Assembly: GCF_009870125.1 (NCBI RefSeq)
Contig: NC_046679.1
Location: forward strand, 28,334,001 to 28,398,000
Length of the DNA stretch: 64,000 nt
Direction: 5' to 3'
Origin: Drosophila pseudoobscura
Taxonomy: Eukaryota > Arthropoda > Insecta > Diptera > Drosophilidae
Below, one piece after another: positions 35,925-49,362 of the stretch; positions within the stretch are counted from its first letter, which is position 1, and each line of letters begins with the position of its first letter. The translations under genes were made by a program, and so were the position numbers. The notes under the pieces were generated by a model. It ran no database searches and was not told the origin of the DNA. It saw only the letters and a program-made list of their open reading frames with translations.

Positions 35925-36553
35925 TCTACTCTACTCTGCTCTGCTCTGCACCGCTGTCTACGTTCCTCTCTGCCGGGCTGCCGGGCTGCTGCAATGTCAG
36001 TAACCCCACTCGTTGACAGCAGGGGAGAGAGGGAGTGCGGGCGAGGGAGAGAGCCGAGCCGAGCCACACTATCAAAGAGTTTGGCTAGAGTGAGTGAGCA
36101 GGCAAGCGAGTGCAGTTAGCATTTCAGAATTTGTTTGCAATGAATTTTTTTTTTTTTTTGTTAAGTACTTTATGTTGTTGCCAACTCCTGCTTCTTCTAC
36201 TGTTCCCCCACCCGCTCTCTTAGTCATTCAAATCACGCTCTGCGGCAGCAGCATCAAGCGAGAGTGAGTTGTGCGCAGAGGCGGCTTAGGCAGGCGCCCT
36301 GCCAGCCCCTGGATCCAGCCATTACTATCCCAGTGGAGAAAAATCAGAGAACGAGAAATAATGGAACGAGGGAATGCCGCTCATTTGCGTAGAGTAAATG
36401 CAAACAGCTCGTGTGCCTGCCTTCGTCTCATCTCCCGCACACACACACACACTCACTCTGGCACGCATGAATGCAATACGCTGCAGCCAGAACACCAGCA
36501 GCAAACGCAGCAGCAGCAGCAGCGGAGAGTATACAACGGGTGTAACAGCGTAA
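34761..36553. other. Non-coding, microsatellite-rich segment
   Basis: It holds (GT/CA)n tracts at about 35074-35096 and 35220-35244, a (CAT)n run at 35894-35924 and GC/GAGA-rich stretches at 35690-36120 with CTCTGC and GAGAGAG repeats. The GAGA-rich part could be a promoter or enhancer, for example of a distal cic exon, but there is no decisive signal. Confidence 0.45.
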
Positions 36554-36706
36554 CACAGTGGCGGTCAGAAAAGTGGCCTGCTTTAATTAACATCACTTTG
36601 ATAAACTTTACAGCTTGGAATACTTTATTTCATTAAACATTTAAGCCCTTTTTAAACTTTTTGTGTGCTTCCTTTTACCAGCCACACTTATCAGCCCGCC
36701 ACTGTG
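36554..36706. mobile_element. MITE-like element, 153 bp, terminal inverted repeats of about 25 bp
   Basis: The left end CACAGTGGCGGTCAGAAAAG (from 36554) pairs with the inverse of the right end, CTTATCAGCCCGCCACTGTG (to 36706). The interior is AT-rich and non-coding. The size and inverted ends fit a non-autonomous DNA transposon. The CAGTGGCGG tip resembles Tc1/mariner-type ends, but no clear TA target duplication is visible. Confidence 0.65.
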
Positions 36707-37325
36707 ATAGTGTGCTGGCTTTACTCATTTTTAGCTTTTTGCTTTTGCATGGCGTAAATTATTTGTATGCGCTGTGCTTGAGCGCAAAGAAAAAAAAAGA
36801 GAATGCATCGGAGAAGAATGAAAAGGCTGCTGCGCTGCGCTGCGCTGCACTGTTGCGACCGCTGCTGGATGGATGCTGCTGACGAAGGTGACGCATTGGG
36901 GGTCGGGTCGGCGGACGTTGTTGAGTTGTAAAGACGACGACGACGACGACGAGTGCACGATAAGTTGTGTTTTTGTATGTGCCTGTGTGTGTGTGTGCTG
37001 GCTTTTGGAAGACGGACACGAAGGGTCCCGTCCCTCTCCCACTCCACAATCCCGTTTCCCAGCCTGGCAACACGAAACGCCAAACGCGCGAAAATGCTAA
37101 AAGCAGAGGCAGGAACATTTTTTTTCTTCTTTTTTTTATTTACTTTATTTCTTCTTGTTGAGAATGTGGAGCAGCAGGAGCAGGCAGGGGGGATGGCGGG
37201 GGGTCCACGGCTGCGAAGACTGATTGCAATGGGCCCCCAAACGATAAGATGACGAAGCGAATACTGCAAAAAGGCAACAACGAAAACAAGAAAAGAATGC
37301 GCTGGCCTTCGGGGACGAAGTATTT
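36707..37325. other. Non-coding spacer
   Basis: It contains a (CGA)n run near 36931-36950, a (GT)n run near 36984-36998 and T-rich tracts. Nothing coding was recognised. Confidence 0.45.
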
Positions 37326-37524
37326 AATACCCTTGCATATCGAATGAGCGCATATCGATGCAGCGCGCTTCAGCAAAAGATATCTTTAAAGCTGAGAAAC
37401 TGATTTCCATAGAAACAGAAAGGCAGACCAGACAGAAGGATATGCATATGTTGATTCCGATTAATATATACACACTTCTTTGTGTTACGAACATCTGATC
37501 AAACATAGAATACCCTCTGCAAAG
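37326..37524 (-). mobile_element. INE-1 (DINE-1)-like Helitron fragment
   Basis: The minus strand starts CTTTGCAGAGGGTATT, continues with GATCAGATGTTCGTAACACA, has GTCTGTTTCTATGGAAATCA and CTCAGCTTTAAAGATATC inside, and ends TATGCAAGGGTATT. These pieces occur in the order I remember for the INE-1 consensus. The copy is short and diverged, and non-autonomous. Confidence 0.6.
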
Positions 37525-38519
37525 CACTAAGCCGTGGAGAGGTAGGCCCAAGAAGGATGAGTTCTTCTTCTACTTTTCAATGCTCTCTCGCCTTCCACTC
37601 AATGCTTCTCTCTCACTCTCTCTAAACGATTGCCCAGGAGGACTTCGTTCGTTCATTCGTTCGTTGATTCTCTTGATTACAACAACACCAATGGCCACAA
37701 CAATAGCAAACTGCATTTTGGCGCCTCCTCCGTTTTCCACCACAACAACATTTCCTACTTCGAGTTGTTTCTGTCTTTTAATTGGCTTTAATGCATTTCG
37801 ATTAATTTTCCGATGGTTGGCGAAAAAAACTTCCTCTACTAGGCCTCCAGACTAATTAAAATTGTTGTTGTAGCGCCACAGAGACCACAGGAATTTATTC
37901 CAGGGCATCCACAACCTCATCATCGTCGTCATTATCGTTGCAGGTTCTTTCTTGGCCGTAAGGCTGTCGCCCTGTCGTAGTGTTTCCAGCTAATTGCAGT
38001 TAAGCAACAATTTAGTACTTAAAATACACTGCACTTCAAATGATGGTACTTCAATGGGCACTTCTTGTGGGGGGGGGAATGTAAGGACGTGGAGTGTGTG
38101 AAGTGAAAGATCAGTGAACTTGTACACATCTGTATAGATTTTACTAGAATATTGCCCTCGTTTAACGTGAAAGGTTCAATGGTATCAATATCTGTCGCAC
38201 TTCCGTATCTCCTGTATGTCTATCTCCGAAAATATATACGGGTATGTGGTAGTAATAGTAATAGAAAGCCTCATGAAAACAGATTGTATTGCTGGATAAG
38301 ATATCAATGGTTGTTTTCGTCAAAACGTAAACAATTCTCCGGTGTAAACAATCGTAAGCCCTTGTTTCCCAATAATAAATGGAATTTTCTTTTTGTGAAA
38401 TATACAAAAATTCCTTGAATTTCAAATCAAAGCTTGAAAAAAATGTCTCAACCTTTCTTTGAAGCACTCCAATTTCACAGAAAAGAAGAATTATCTATCC
38501 CCACCACCATCTACCATGT
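37525..38519. other. Non-coding spacer
   Basis: CT-rich segments lie near 37575-37625 and CAA/ACA-rich sequence near 37680-37750. No gene or clear repeat was recognised. Confidence 0.45.
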
Positions 38520-38686
38520 GGGGGGGGGGGGGGGGAGCACCGTTGCAAAATGTATTAAAATGTTGCCAACGTTTTGTTGGGGGTTGACAAACAATGACAG
38601 TCGTTGATGATCATGATCAGGCGGGGATTACGTTGATGAAGACGTGGAGCAGCCAGAGACAGCGAGACAAAGAGAGAGGGAGAGAG

Positions 38687-38741
<55 letters not shown>
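38520..38741. repeat. Homopolymer G tract and (AG)n microsatellite
   Basis: A run of 16 G lies at 38520-38535. An almost pure (AG)26 lies at 38689-38741, preceded by imperfect AGAG repeats. Such arrays may bind GAGA factor, but this is not shown. Confidence 0.9.
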
Positions 38742-38744
<3 letters not shown>

Positions 38745-38828
38745 AACAACAGAAACAAGAACAGAAACCGTAGCGAAGGCTATGAAAAAGTATGGCGCAT
38801 AAAATTTGCATTAAATCATTTCGGTTTT

Positions 38829-38857
38829 TACCCTTTGCAGAGGGTATGATGATTTCG
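38829..38857 (+). mobile_element. Short INE-1-like fragment
   Basis: TACCCTTTGCAGAGGGTATG followed by ATGATTTC resembles the palindromic start of INE-1. It is too short to define an element. Confidence 0.35.
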
Positions 38858-41800
38858 ATGAAAGCAGGTTTGGTTGTCGCCTTCCTCAACTATTACGCTC
38901 TCTCTGCCATTCTCTCTCTTCAAGGGTATCGCCACCATCGGTTCGCCCCCCTCCCGCAGAGGACAGCCTTCCTTTCTGGTTTCTACAGTTCTCTCGTGGC
39001 TCCTCCAGGGCCCAAACGTCAAACGGTAGCCCAAAGAACCAACAAAGTGGAATGTGTTGCAAATTTCAATGCAATATGCCGACGAAGAGGAACACAGAGC
39101 ACGATGATGATGATGATGAACTGGAAGACGAAACAGGCGACCAAAGGCGGGGCGGCGGCGGGGCGGGGTGGGGAGTGCTTAAGCAAAGAGTTAAGCGCAA
39201 GAAAAAAAACCAGGAAAATAAACAAAAAATATGTTCAAAAGAATAAACAGGCAAAGCTTTATGCTTGATGCCTCCCGCCTCCCCTCCCCTCCCTCTCCAC
39301 ACTGTGCCTCTCGGGGGTCGGTCTCTGGTGCTACTGTTTAAGGATGGATTGTGGATGGAAAAAAATGAAAAAGAAACAAAAACAAAAACGAAAGCCAGGC
39401 TGTATACGACAGTGGGAATACCCTAGGCCATACACAAACCCAGAGAAGGCTCTTCTGAGCAAAGCATAGACATCCCCATAGAGTCGGCGGTGCTTCTGAA
39501 AAGAGTATCCAAAAAGCTATGGGCGTCGGCATCCATCTCTCGTTTCGTTCGTGTCAATAGCTCGCGGTTGCCCACAAAGAAATTGGAACTGTGCCTGGGC
39601 CGCCTCTTCCTGTGCCTCAGCCCCAACTATTTTCCCCCACCCTCTACTATATTTGTGGGTGGTCCAAAACACAATTTCAATTTCCTTCTGGGGGGGGGGG
39701 CTGCGTAAGCAGAAACGTCTCTCAGCGACTCGGCCAACATTGTTGTCCAGAGAGGCTTAGCGTCATTCGATGATCGAATGGGGGCCAATCGAAATGATTT
39801 AGAAATATCAGCAGAAATGCGAAATAATAAACAATCAAAAGCCAAAGGGGATTATAATTGAAGCAATGCGCCACATCTTTGGGTATCTGGGGACTCTTTG
39901 CTAATAAATATCGATAGAGGTGGAGTTAATCGATTTAAAATCGATATCCAGGCCTTGAGTCCATCTTAATGGAATCTTTTCCATGGGAAATGGTGAAAAA
40001 TGGAATTAAATCTACAAAAGCACAATATTAGAGATATAAAAATAGACAATAATAGAGATAAATCAATAAGAAATACTTTTAAACAATTTTTTCAAGTACC
40101 TCCCAAACCTTTGAATAAATAAACGAATTATCCCCGAAATAAACGATGAGAACTTTAATAAAGTATGCAAGATCCACCAAGAAACACTTTCAAAACTCTG
40201 AGACATGCCATTTGAAAAGTGTCAAACGAATCAATTTATTGGGAAAATTACTCCCCGAAAACACCTTTGAAAGTAATTTCCAACACTTTTTCCCCCCAAT
40301 TGAATATTCTCTATCGATTACAGTGCTCTGGCCGGCTAATTCTCAACCAAAAGCCATTGCAAACTTAATGACTTGATTGCAAATTTAATTTAAAATTCAA
40401 ATTGCGACAATAACAACCCAACACTTGAGAACTTTCCCATGCAAGTCGACCGAAACTTTCGAAAAAATAGTATTAATAATTGAGGTAATTCTGGAAAATC
40501 GTATGTCTATCGTATGCTATTGGCACTCTTCCTCCCTCCCCCTCTGGCTAGCCTTTCCATTCATTTTTATTTCTTATGCAATTTTCATCATCAAATATTC
40601 ATGAAAGCCGGAGAAAAAACAGCATACAAAATGCGTGAAGTCTTGCGTTCTGTAAAACAAAAATTGCATTTCATTGAGCTCTAAATGCAAATTTCGTTGA
40701 CGCGTATTTTGTTTTCATTGTTTGAAAAATGCATAAGACTGGCAAAAGAATTCAGGAGGAGGAGGAGGAGTGTTTTTCCAATAAAAAATCTTGTTGGGAA
40801 AGGGCTTGGCACGTGTCTTGCTAATTGCCACGCCCCCAGCTGGGATGCGTTACAAAATATGAAACCCCCAAATTTTGAATTATCAAAAATCTTCATATTT
40901 ATTAGACTACCAAAGTCCATGGCCATCGGTTCATTATTATAGCCGGAATAAATAAAACAAAACTGTCATTTGGTTCTTTGAACACCTGGTTTCTATGCAT
41001 TTTTGTGGAATTCCCTCCATGGAGCTCATAAATTATACATTCCTGCTGGTTACAATGATCTTTAAACCGTCTAACGATTATTAAAGTTCTTGAGCTCAAA
41101 CATTCCTTAGACCGCAACTGAAACCAAGTATATTTCTATATCTATGATTCATTTTCAAGCAATTTCTAGCGCAAATAACACTGCAAGAGAGATAATACAA
41201 AACTTGTATTTAATCAACGATAAGAACCAGACTTTCTGTCTGTATTTCAGAGATGCGAAAACACACAGCAAGGAAACCAAGAAAGAAATTTATGTTCAAA
41301 CTTTTCCTGGCCCCCAAGAAATGTGCTCGCATTACATTCATAATTGGATTGGCTGTCCAGAGAGATACTATATGGTACAGATATTAATTTACACTCCAAA
41401 AAAGAGAAGAAGAAAAAGGTGAAAGGAAAAAATCAATATAAAGAAATTCCACAACTGCGATTTGGTGGAAAACCAATGTCCAACTTTTTATTATCAACTT
41501 TTTGGCCAACTAACAAAACGCTAATGAGGCTCGTTGGAAAAGTTTCGACTCGGAGGGGGGCAGGGGGACAGGGGGAGAAGTGATAAAAGTTTGTTTGTCG
41601 GAAAAACCAAGTTAGTGAATGGCAAAGCAGGAAGGGGCGTGGCAGGGGCGGGAAGGCGACTTCTTATTGCCTTTCGTTTTAGATAAAATTGATTTTCATT
41701 TTGCAATGTTTTGGCTTTTTATCGCCTCTTAAATGTTTAATGCACGAAAATAGAACACAGCCACAGCCCACGCCTTAAAACCCAAAATACAAAAAAAACC

Positions 41801-44068
41801 CCCCCCGACCCCATCAAAAGAACCCTTTTTTGCAGGCGGAGGTGGAGACTCCGAGGCACACATACATACATATGTACAATCTATATGCAACATATGTATG
41901 TACATCGGTTCCATAGAATATCTATGTATATCGGTGGGGCATCGACAGGGGCCCCAAATATCAAACGGTTTTTATGTACATAACAGAATTCCTGTTGGGG
42001 TAGCTTTGAAATGCGAAAAAACAACAACAACAACAAAATAGGGTAGCAGCACAAATATTAAATGACAAAGTGGAAGATTGGTATGCTCTTTAGAGAAAGG
42101 AATTCGAGGGAAATTTAGGGTTATATTTTAGGAGTTGGAAGCTTTAAATCAGTTTTTTTGTAGAATTCCAAGGAAATATTTGAAAATGTTGGACTCTTTT
42201 ACTTGTAAATCTCTCGAAAACATCTATAAAAATACTCGAGAAAATCTAGAGATTTTACTTATAAGAATGTCATAGAAATACCTGGAGATTTAAGATCCAA
42301 AAGCTGAAGATTAAAGACTCTATAGATTAAAGGTGAAAAATTTCCTTAAAGATCGATTATTTTTTCTATTATTTTTTAATGAAAGAGTTTTATTCATTTT
42401 AAAAATATATCTAGATGTTAATATTTTATGAAAACTTCGAGCGTAAAGGTTCTTCGGAAGGCCTTTCATAATTGTGGAAATAAAAACTCAATAAAAAGAA
42501 GAAAATATAAGAAGTAAAATCTTCAATTTTAATAAATTTAATATATTCTGGAATCTTTATTAATTATTGAAGTATTGAAGTGCAATTATAAACCAACAAT
42601 TTCCAAGAACCCAGAACCTTTATTTCTACCTTTTTTCAACAGAATTTGAAGACTATTTCATTAAGAGTACTTCTAGAATGGACATTTCTCAATCAATTAG
42701 AACCAGCAATGTCCATATAATAATAATTCCAGCAATAAAAGTATCCACAAAGCTAGCAGTCCCTGGTTTTCTTGAAAGAACTGCACAAATGAAGGACCTG
42801 CACCTGCAATGACTGTAGTCCTCCTTCGAGAGAGATCCCCTGCATATCTCCCTCTGTTCTTCTGCCTTCGAATGAATGACAGTCGTGTTGGAGGGTCTAC
42901 CCTTCGTTATTATTAACCCTTTTTCTTTAAGGGCCTCTCCCCTATCAAACGAATATACAAAAAAAAAACCCAGCACATCCCACATGAAAAAAGCCAAGAA
43001 AAATAGGGGAAAAATCTTTAGAAATGTGTTTTTCTTTCCTTAAGTAAACCGTCGGGAGACGAAGAAGGAAAATCCTGGCAAAGGGCGAAGGAGAAGCAGT
43101 GGAAGAGTGATTAGGGGGAAAGGCTTTCTTTTCAGAGTAAAAACTATTATGGTCAAAAGTGTCAAAGGCAGGATGGCCCCTCTCCCCTCCCCTCAAGCAT
43201 AATTAGAGCTGGCAAAAGGGGGGCGGAAGGGTGTAAGAGTGGAATGAACTGTGGCACACACCGTGTGCCACAAAATTGATTTACTCAAAAAAAAAAGAGG
43301 GGAAAAAAGAAAAATTCATTTGCCTATTGGCTTGGAGGAGGTTTTCCGAACGTGCGGCTGCATGGGGCAGGCATCATCAGCATCTCAAGGATGTGCCGCC
43401 ACAGTCCATAGTCCACCCTCATCCTGTGCGTCAGCTGTTGGCCTAAGTGGCTTTTTCCCTCCTCTCTTCCTCCAATTCTCTTTGTTCCTCACCTTTTGGC
43501 CTGCCAGCACGGGCCACAGATATCCCCACCTCCAATAGAAGGCGGCGGCGCCTTGTGCTGGTCAGCAGCTTCTACAGAGGCGTGGTATCCTGGCGAGTGG
43601 TGTCCTAACCCACTTAGCATCAATATAATTGCCTTGAAGAGGACTCCGTTGAGGAGAGAGAAGAGAGAGAGGAGCGGGAGGTTCCACCTCAATTAGCTAT
43701 AAATAACCAAAGTTGGCAAATGCTTTAGTATACAAATAATGAACCACTCTTCGGAGGTTCCCTCTCCGTCACTGGGACGGTGGTGGCAGCCCCCGCTGCT
43801 TGCTGATTGGGGCCTGAGTGCGGAGTCTCGTGCCAAAGTGGAGGCTTAAGATATGGTGGAGAAGGCAGCTCTTTAACAAGAGTGAAGCAGCCACTAAAGA
43901 GGAAGAGAATTCGTAGGGAAACCCTTTTAAAGGTGGAGAAATCAATTGAAAGAATTTTTTTTAAGTAGAATTAATCTTTGAGGAAATTTTTTAAGGGAGT
44001 AAAAAGCTTTGCTAAAAATAATATGAAACACCTTGATTAATCATAAGGACTGGGAAGATTGAACGCAT
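38858..44068. other. Non-coding AT-rich DNA
   Basis: It contains a TATCGATA (DRE-like) site near 39909, ATCGAT repeats near 39930-39950, a (GGA)n run near 40756 and CATACATA/ACATATGT palindromic tracts at 41868-41905. Open frames are below 110 codons and low in complexity. The frame at 41144-41422 (+) has 92 codons and no recognised domain. No gene is supported. Confidence 0.45.
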
Positions 44069-44262
44069 GTGAGAGAAAAGAGGCATACAAGAGGAATATA
44101 TGAGATAAGAACAGCCCTACAAGAGGAATTCGGGGGAAAAGAACAGGCATACACGTGGAGTGCGGGAAAGGAACAGGATTACAAGCGGAATTTGTGTGAA
44201 AAGAACAGGCCTACCAGGGGAATGTGGGACAGGAACAGTCATACATCAGGAATATGCAAGAA
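44069..44262 (+). repeat. Minisatellite, about 33-bp unit, about six copies
   Basis: Units of the type GAAAAGAACAGGCATACAAG followed by AGGAATNTGNG recur from 44069 to 44262 with substitutions. The array is open in one frame (44069-44323, 84 codons, with variants of KEQ-Y and KR/EKN-TRG), which follows from unit length near a multiple of three. A real protein is doubtful. Confidence 0.7.
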
Positions 44263-44790
44263 AGAAACGTTTCAGCGAATATTTTCATTAAAAACTGGCT
44301 CTCGGGAAGGTAGAATCTTGTGAAAACTGTCTGCGCAAAACCTTGAAAAATATAATCAAAAAAGTTAAGGCCTTGTCTTTCTCTTTCTCTGTCGAGAGTA
44401 GAACACAGATCCTTTGAATTTTAATGGTTTTCCCACAAAAACTGATTCGAAAACCCATTGAAAGTTAAGCATGCCTTGTATTATGTGTAATTTCACGATT
44501 ATTTAATGATAATAATCTTCAAAAAAATACATTGGCCATTTTCCTAGTGTTTTCTCAAATTCCCGCCTGATCTCCAAAGCTCTTAAGCTTTCAGTTCCAT
44601 TTAAATTTCAAAGTCTTTTAAATAAAACCTTCCAAGAACAGAAAAAGTAAAGGAAAAAAAAGAGTTCTATCCTCAAAAAAAGAAGAGTGTTTGCCCCTCG
44701 TTCCAGTGTAAAAGGTAAATAGAAAATCGAAATATAATATCATGTAAATATTTGACACCACTTAGCAAAATGCGTGTGTGTGTCGGTCGG
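44263..44790. other. Non-coding spacer
   Basis: AT-rich sequence with no recognised gene or repeat. Confidence 0.4.
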
Positions 44791-44862
44791 CGTGTATCGT
44801 ATCGGTATCGGTATCGCATCGGTGTCGTGTCGGTGTCGTGTCGGTGTCGTGTCTGCCCTTTT
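44791..44862 (+). repeat. GTATCG / GTGTCG short-unit repeat
   Basis: GTATCGGTATCGGTATCGCA changes into three copies of a 13-nt-type GTGTCGGTGTCGT unit. It is a simple tandem array, non-coding. Confidence 0.75.
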
Positions 44863-47800
44863 CACGTTCCACGTTCCACATTTCCATTTACCTATTGCCT
44901 ATCTTTAGAGGGTTAGCGGTAGACCCGAAACTCCTAGACACGACACAAGGAAATATGTACAGATATATTGTATGTATAAATAAATAAAAACCCAAAAAAA
45001 AAACAACAACAAAATTGAAGGCATTTTGTAGCGGGGCTTGTCAGTCTATTTACTTGACCACAAAAACACGACGAACGAACGATGGATGCTTCTGTCTCTC
45101 CCTCTCTCTGAAGAGGTTGTTCCTCTCTATCCTATTTTTACACTCAGAGAAATAAAGCCCTAAAATATTAATATTTACAATATGATCTAAAAATGTATGG
45201 CAAAGGATTTCTTTCAAGGAAATTTTAAAAAGAAAGTGTTAGATTTTTACATTAATATAAAAAATTTATTATTAAATTTGTTAAGTGAAATATTTTTTTA
45301 TAAATTTAATATTTTTAATAAAGTGTTTAACTTACACTATACAATTTGTTGTATTTTATATAATTTATACAAATGTTTCTATATAAATTTATTTCACATT
45401 TAAAATAATAATACAAATTTAGTTTTTAATATTTATTTGAAGGTTTTTTAATATTTATTTAAAAGTGTTTAATATTTTTGTTTATATTTATTTTAAAGAT
45501 TTTTATATTTTGATATTTATTTTATAAAATACATTTTTATTTAATTTTTTATATTTTGGTATTTTTTTATTTATTTTAAAAAATACATTTTTATTTTATT
45601 TTTATTAATATTTTTTTGTAAGTATTCAAATTTCTTTGAAACCCTACATAAAATATTTTAATGCTTAAATACAACAAAATTATATTTAATTCCCCAAATT
45701 TTTTTTATATTTAAAACCCCGTATTATTAATTGAAATATATGTGTGTTTCTTGGCTAATTTTTCGCCGAGTGTATATTTCCTATAGCTGTCTGCTGTCTG
45801 TTTATACAGCCACTAATTGTTCCATGGGCTTATCTCAAATTTCAGATCACAAAAAATAAAGAGTGCACCCCTCCACAGCCATAGAACATCATAAACAAGG
45901 TACAAAAAAGAGGTGTAGGGAGTGCAGAGCAACAGTTTTCGTGGAGAGAGAGAGAGAGAGAGAGAGTAGAGGAAACACGCGATATGATTGAACATTGAAT
46001 AAATATTTGGTTTGTAGATAAATGAAATCGATTTCTGTATGGAAGAAGAGAAATGTGCGCTAAAGAAACAGTTTTTTGTGGTAAGAAAAAAAAAAACATT
46101 GAACATTTAATTGTTACTCCCAGAAATTCCTGTGTATTCTATTGCTCTCTAATAAACTCCCCTGAAAATTCCTTGAAAATCTCTCAAATAATTCTTTTCC
46201 ATTGCAATGCAATTTTGCCAGCCCAAAAAAAAAGCCCCTACAAATCCCATTCCCCACTCTCCGCTAAGAGCCTCCTTTTGTAATTGGCTTACTGGCCTTA
46301 TGGCCTTTTGGGGGGCAGCAGCAGCCAGCCTCAGGGAGAGGCCCGGCACCATGAAAATTATTTATTTAAACAAGTTCATTCCCTCCCTCTCCCTCTCCCT
46401 CTCTGTTTCTCCCTGTTGATTGACCAAAAGACAGGCCTAAACAAATATGTGGGGAAGGGAGTCCGAAGCTGTTACATTTCTGTGGTTCTGGGTTTTCTTC
46501 CTTACGTCTCCCTTGCCGCTTTCCTTGGTTCAAACGGGAGAGAAAAGAGTGCGAACAGGATGGGATTATGTCAAAGACACTCACACAGATGTGGAGGCAA
46601 GAAAGGTCGTAGGTTAAACCCACCACAGATACAGATACAGATACAGTTACAGCTACAGATGACAGCCCGAAGAGAAAGAACTATTTGTTCATACGAGTGG
46701 TCGGTCGCTACTCCTAAAATGTTATGTATGCTCCTGACATTATGGTTGAGATTTCACTCTGCCACCGCCCCCGCCCCTGCCCCTGCCCCTGCCCCACATG
46801 TCACTTGTCCAAGCAGGTGGCTGACTCATTCGTTCGCTGGTTAGTCAGAGGCGGGAGCCGGCTCCACAGTGGTCGTCGTCGTTGGTTTGAGACGGAAGCG
46901 TAGCCAAAGCTATAGCACCCCCCAGGCGGGGCTTATCGGCCCCTTCAGGCTACGCCTCTGCTTTTTTGGATCTTACTTAAGCCCCAAAGAGATCTCCACT
47001 TTTCTTTGTCTCTCATTTTGTGGGGAATTTCACAATTAGTGGAAATCCAAGAGATTGAAAATCGATTTGATTGGACGATTCCGTGATTGGTTCGGTGTGT
47101 GGGTTGCCATCAAGATAATATAATTAATTTGGAAATTAATTTCGGGCTATTGGCTAAGGGAAAAACTCATCAATGAATCGCGTGTGGGTATAGGAAATTT
47201 TTGAAATTTGTTTGGTAATTATTTATTTACAAAATTGTGGCCCAAGATGAATCCTACACAAGGCCTTACAGGCTGTAGGTGCTCAGTAGGGGCTTTAATC
47301 CCATAAATATCCCAAAAAACACAAGCCCCTACTTTAATCCAATAAATTTCCCAAGCTTTGAAGATTAATAAAACTCGAGTTCATTTAATTTTTGATAGAT
47401 TCTTCCATTACAATCTTCGAAAAGACATCTAAGACTATTGATTATTTTAATAGTTTCTAAATTTCATTGAGAAATTAGTTCAGAGTAAAAAAGAAAAGAG
47501 GAAGAATTGTATCTCAAAGGAAATGAATTTTCAAACAATATTTTTTATGGAATCATATATAAACAAGTACATATATATCATATTTCTAACCTGCCAGCGA
47601 CCTTTATATATATATTTAAGGCCAAGAGACAGTAGAAACTCGATTTAGCTGATTTTTAAACCTCATAAAAATATATAGAAATATTTGTTTAATTCTGTAA
47701 TTTATTATTACTTATTTATCGTATGTAATTTAAATTTGTACCTTTAGAGGACCATTCCTGAATTTTCATAACTCTGAGCGCCCATCAGAACTAATCCTCA

Positions 47801-49299
47801 ATAGATAGATCCATTTTCTAGTTATGTATCTTTTTAAAGACATTCTTTAGCATAAATATCTCTTTTAAATATTTTAATATTTAAACCAAAAATGTATGAG
47901 CCTCTAAAAAACGACTGTTTTATCTTTGAATCGTTCCAAAATGTCTGCCACTCTCGAATTGTATATTTTGACAGCCCGAATGAGTGCTAGTGCTACTTTT
48001 TCTAATCAAAGCTTTTAAGGCCCTTTATTTTTCGCAGAAGACGTTAAGTGAAAAATCATAAACTAAAGGCCTAAAGCCGCCCACGCGCCATTTCTGAGTG
48101 GAGGAGCGCGCTTCTAGATAATCGTGGGAGGAGGTGGGGAAACCCACGCTTGCCAGGCGGGAGAGGGGGCCACACATTAATTAATTTCATTGAATCTTCA
48201 AGAAACCAACCCCAAAGAGGGGGATGGGGGGGAATGAATCGTGTCAAAAGTTTAGAGAGAACAAAAAAAAACAGCGGCGACGGCGTGTAGGAAGCTGCTC
48301 TGGGGCTTGCCTTCGAGCCAATGCGTGGGCCGGGCCGGTTTATACGACCTGTATCTGTATCTGTATCTGTATCTGTTCATATATTATATATTATGTGTAT
48401 CTACAAGTACGCTTTGGCAAATACTACGATCTGGTAGTACGAGTAAATTAAAAGTGCAATCACGACACAAAACACTGAGGCACGTCGCTGCCCGCCTGTA
48501 ACTGATAAATATACAAAATACAAAATATACAATATATATATATATGTAGAATGCACACTCGTATTTGTAGTATTCGCATAAAGAAGTCATTTTTGTTGAT
48601 GCATGTGAAATATGATGACAGAGACTGCTCCACTCGTGGAACTCATGGAAAATCAAGGTTAGGCACACAAGAAACGTGCCCCCTGGAGCAGCCCCCAGCC
48701 ATGTAATGCAATGGCCAAAGTTCACTCGGTCGAAATCGGTTGAACTTATAGAGATCATCTCTGGGGCTAATCGCAGATTGAAAGGCATATACAATATATA
48801 TATATTTCTATCAGCGAAAACAAACATTTTTTTTGAGATTGATTGAAAGGCAGGCAAGTACTTTTAGAACCTGCCCTCAGAATAGATAAATCAATGGAAA
48901 GTTGATTGAATGTGGACTATATTCTTTCAAAAAAAATCCAACCTCTAAAAGATTTTTCCATATATACTCTCCCCAGATAATCTCCAGGCTCTAGACCATG
49001 ATAAATCCAAAGAAATTCCTTTAAAATCGACATTTTTCTAATAGATTCTCTTCTCCTTATAAGCATTCTCTTAAGCTACAAGAAATCTATATAAATTTCC
49101 TTCAATAAATATATATTTTCCTTTTGTAGCTGAATATATGAAGTATTAGCGACTAAAATGTTTATAAAAAAAGGAATTATTATTATATTTATTATTATTA
49201 TTATATTTATTTTTATTCTTATATTTCTTTTTATTTTTATTATTATTATTATTTTTTGTTTTTAGGGTTTAAGTTACTCTGCTACCCTGGACATCTCCC
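44863..49299. other. Non-coding DNA with extreme AT-rich tracts
   Basis: It holds an A/T-only-like tract at 45180-45730, a (GA)n run at 45942-45966, ACAGAT repeats at 46623-46655, a GCCCCT array at 46768-46795, TGTATC repeats at 48346-48374 and TTA/ATT repeats at 49170-49255. A more balanced segment at 48590-48780 has normal base composition but no gene I can name. No coding gene is supported. Confidence 0.45.
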
Positions 49300-49362
49300 T
49301 GCCCAGAGATACATATTTTACTCATATCGGCAAAACGAGTGAGCCGGGGGCTGGAGGCGTAG
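49300..49362 (+). repeat. Dispersed repeat, copy A (inverted copy at 63111)
   Basis: ACATATTTTACTCATATCGG ... GTGAGCCGGGGGCTGG matches the reverse complement of 63111-63176, which reads CATATTTTACTAATATCGGC ... GGTGAGCCGGGGGTTGG. The copies differ by a short insertion of about 10 bp. The family is unknown to me. Confidence 0.6.

Noticed and set aside
48384..48857. 157-codon minus-strand ORF
   Set aside because: It is partly built from TATA/ATAC repeats (YIYIYIVYF), has no recognised domain and no splice or codon-use support.
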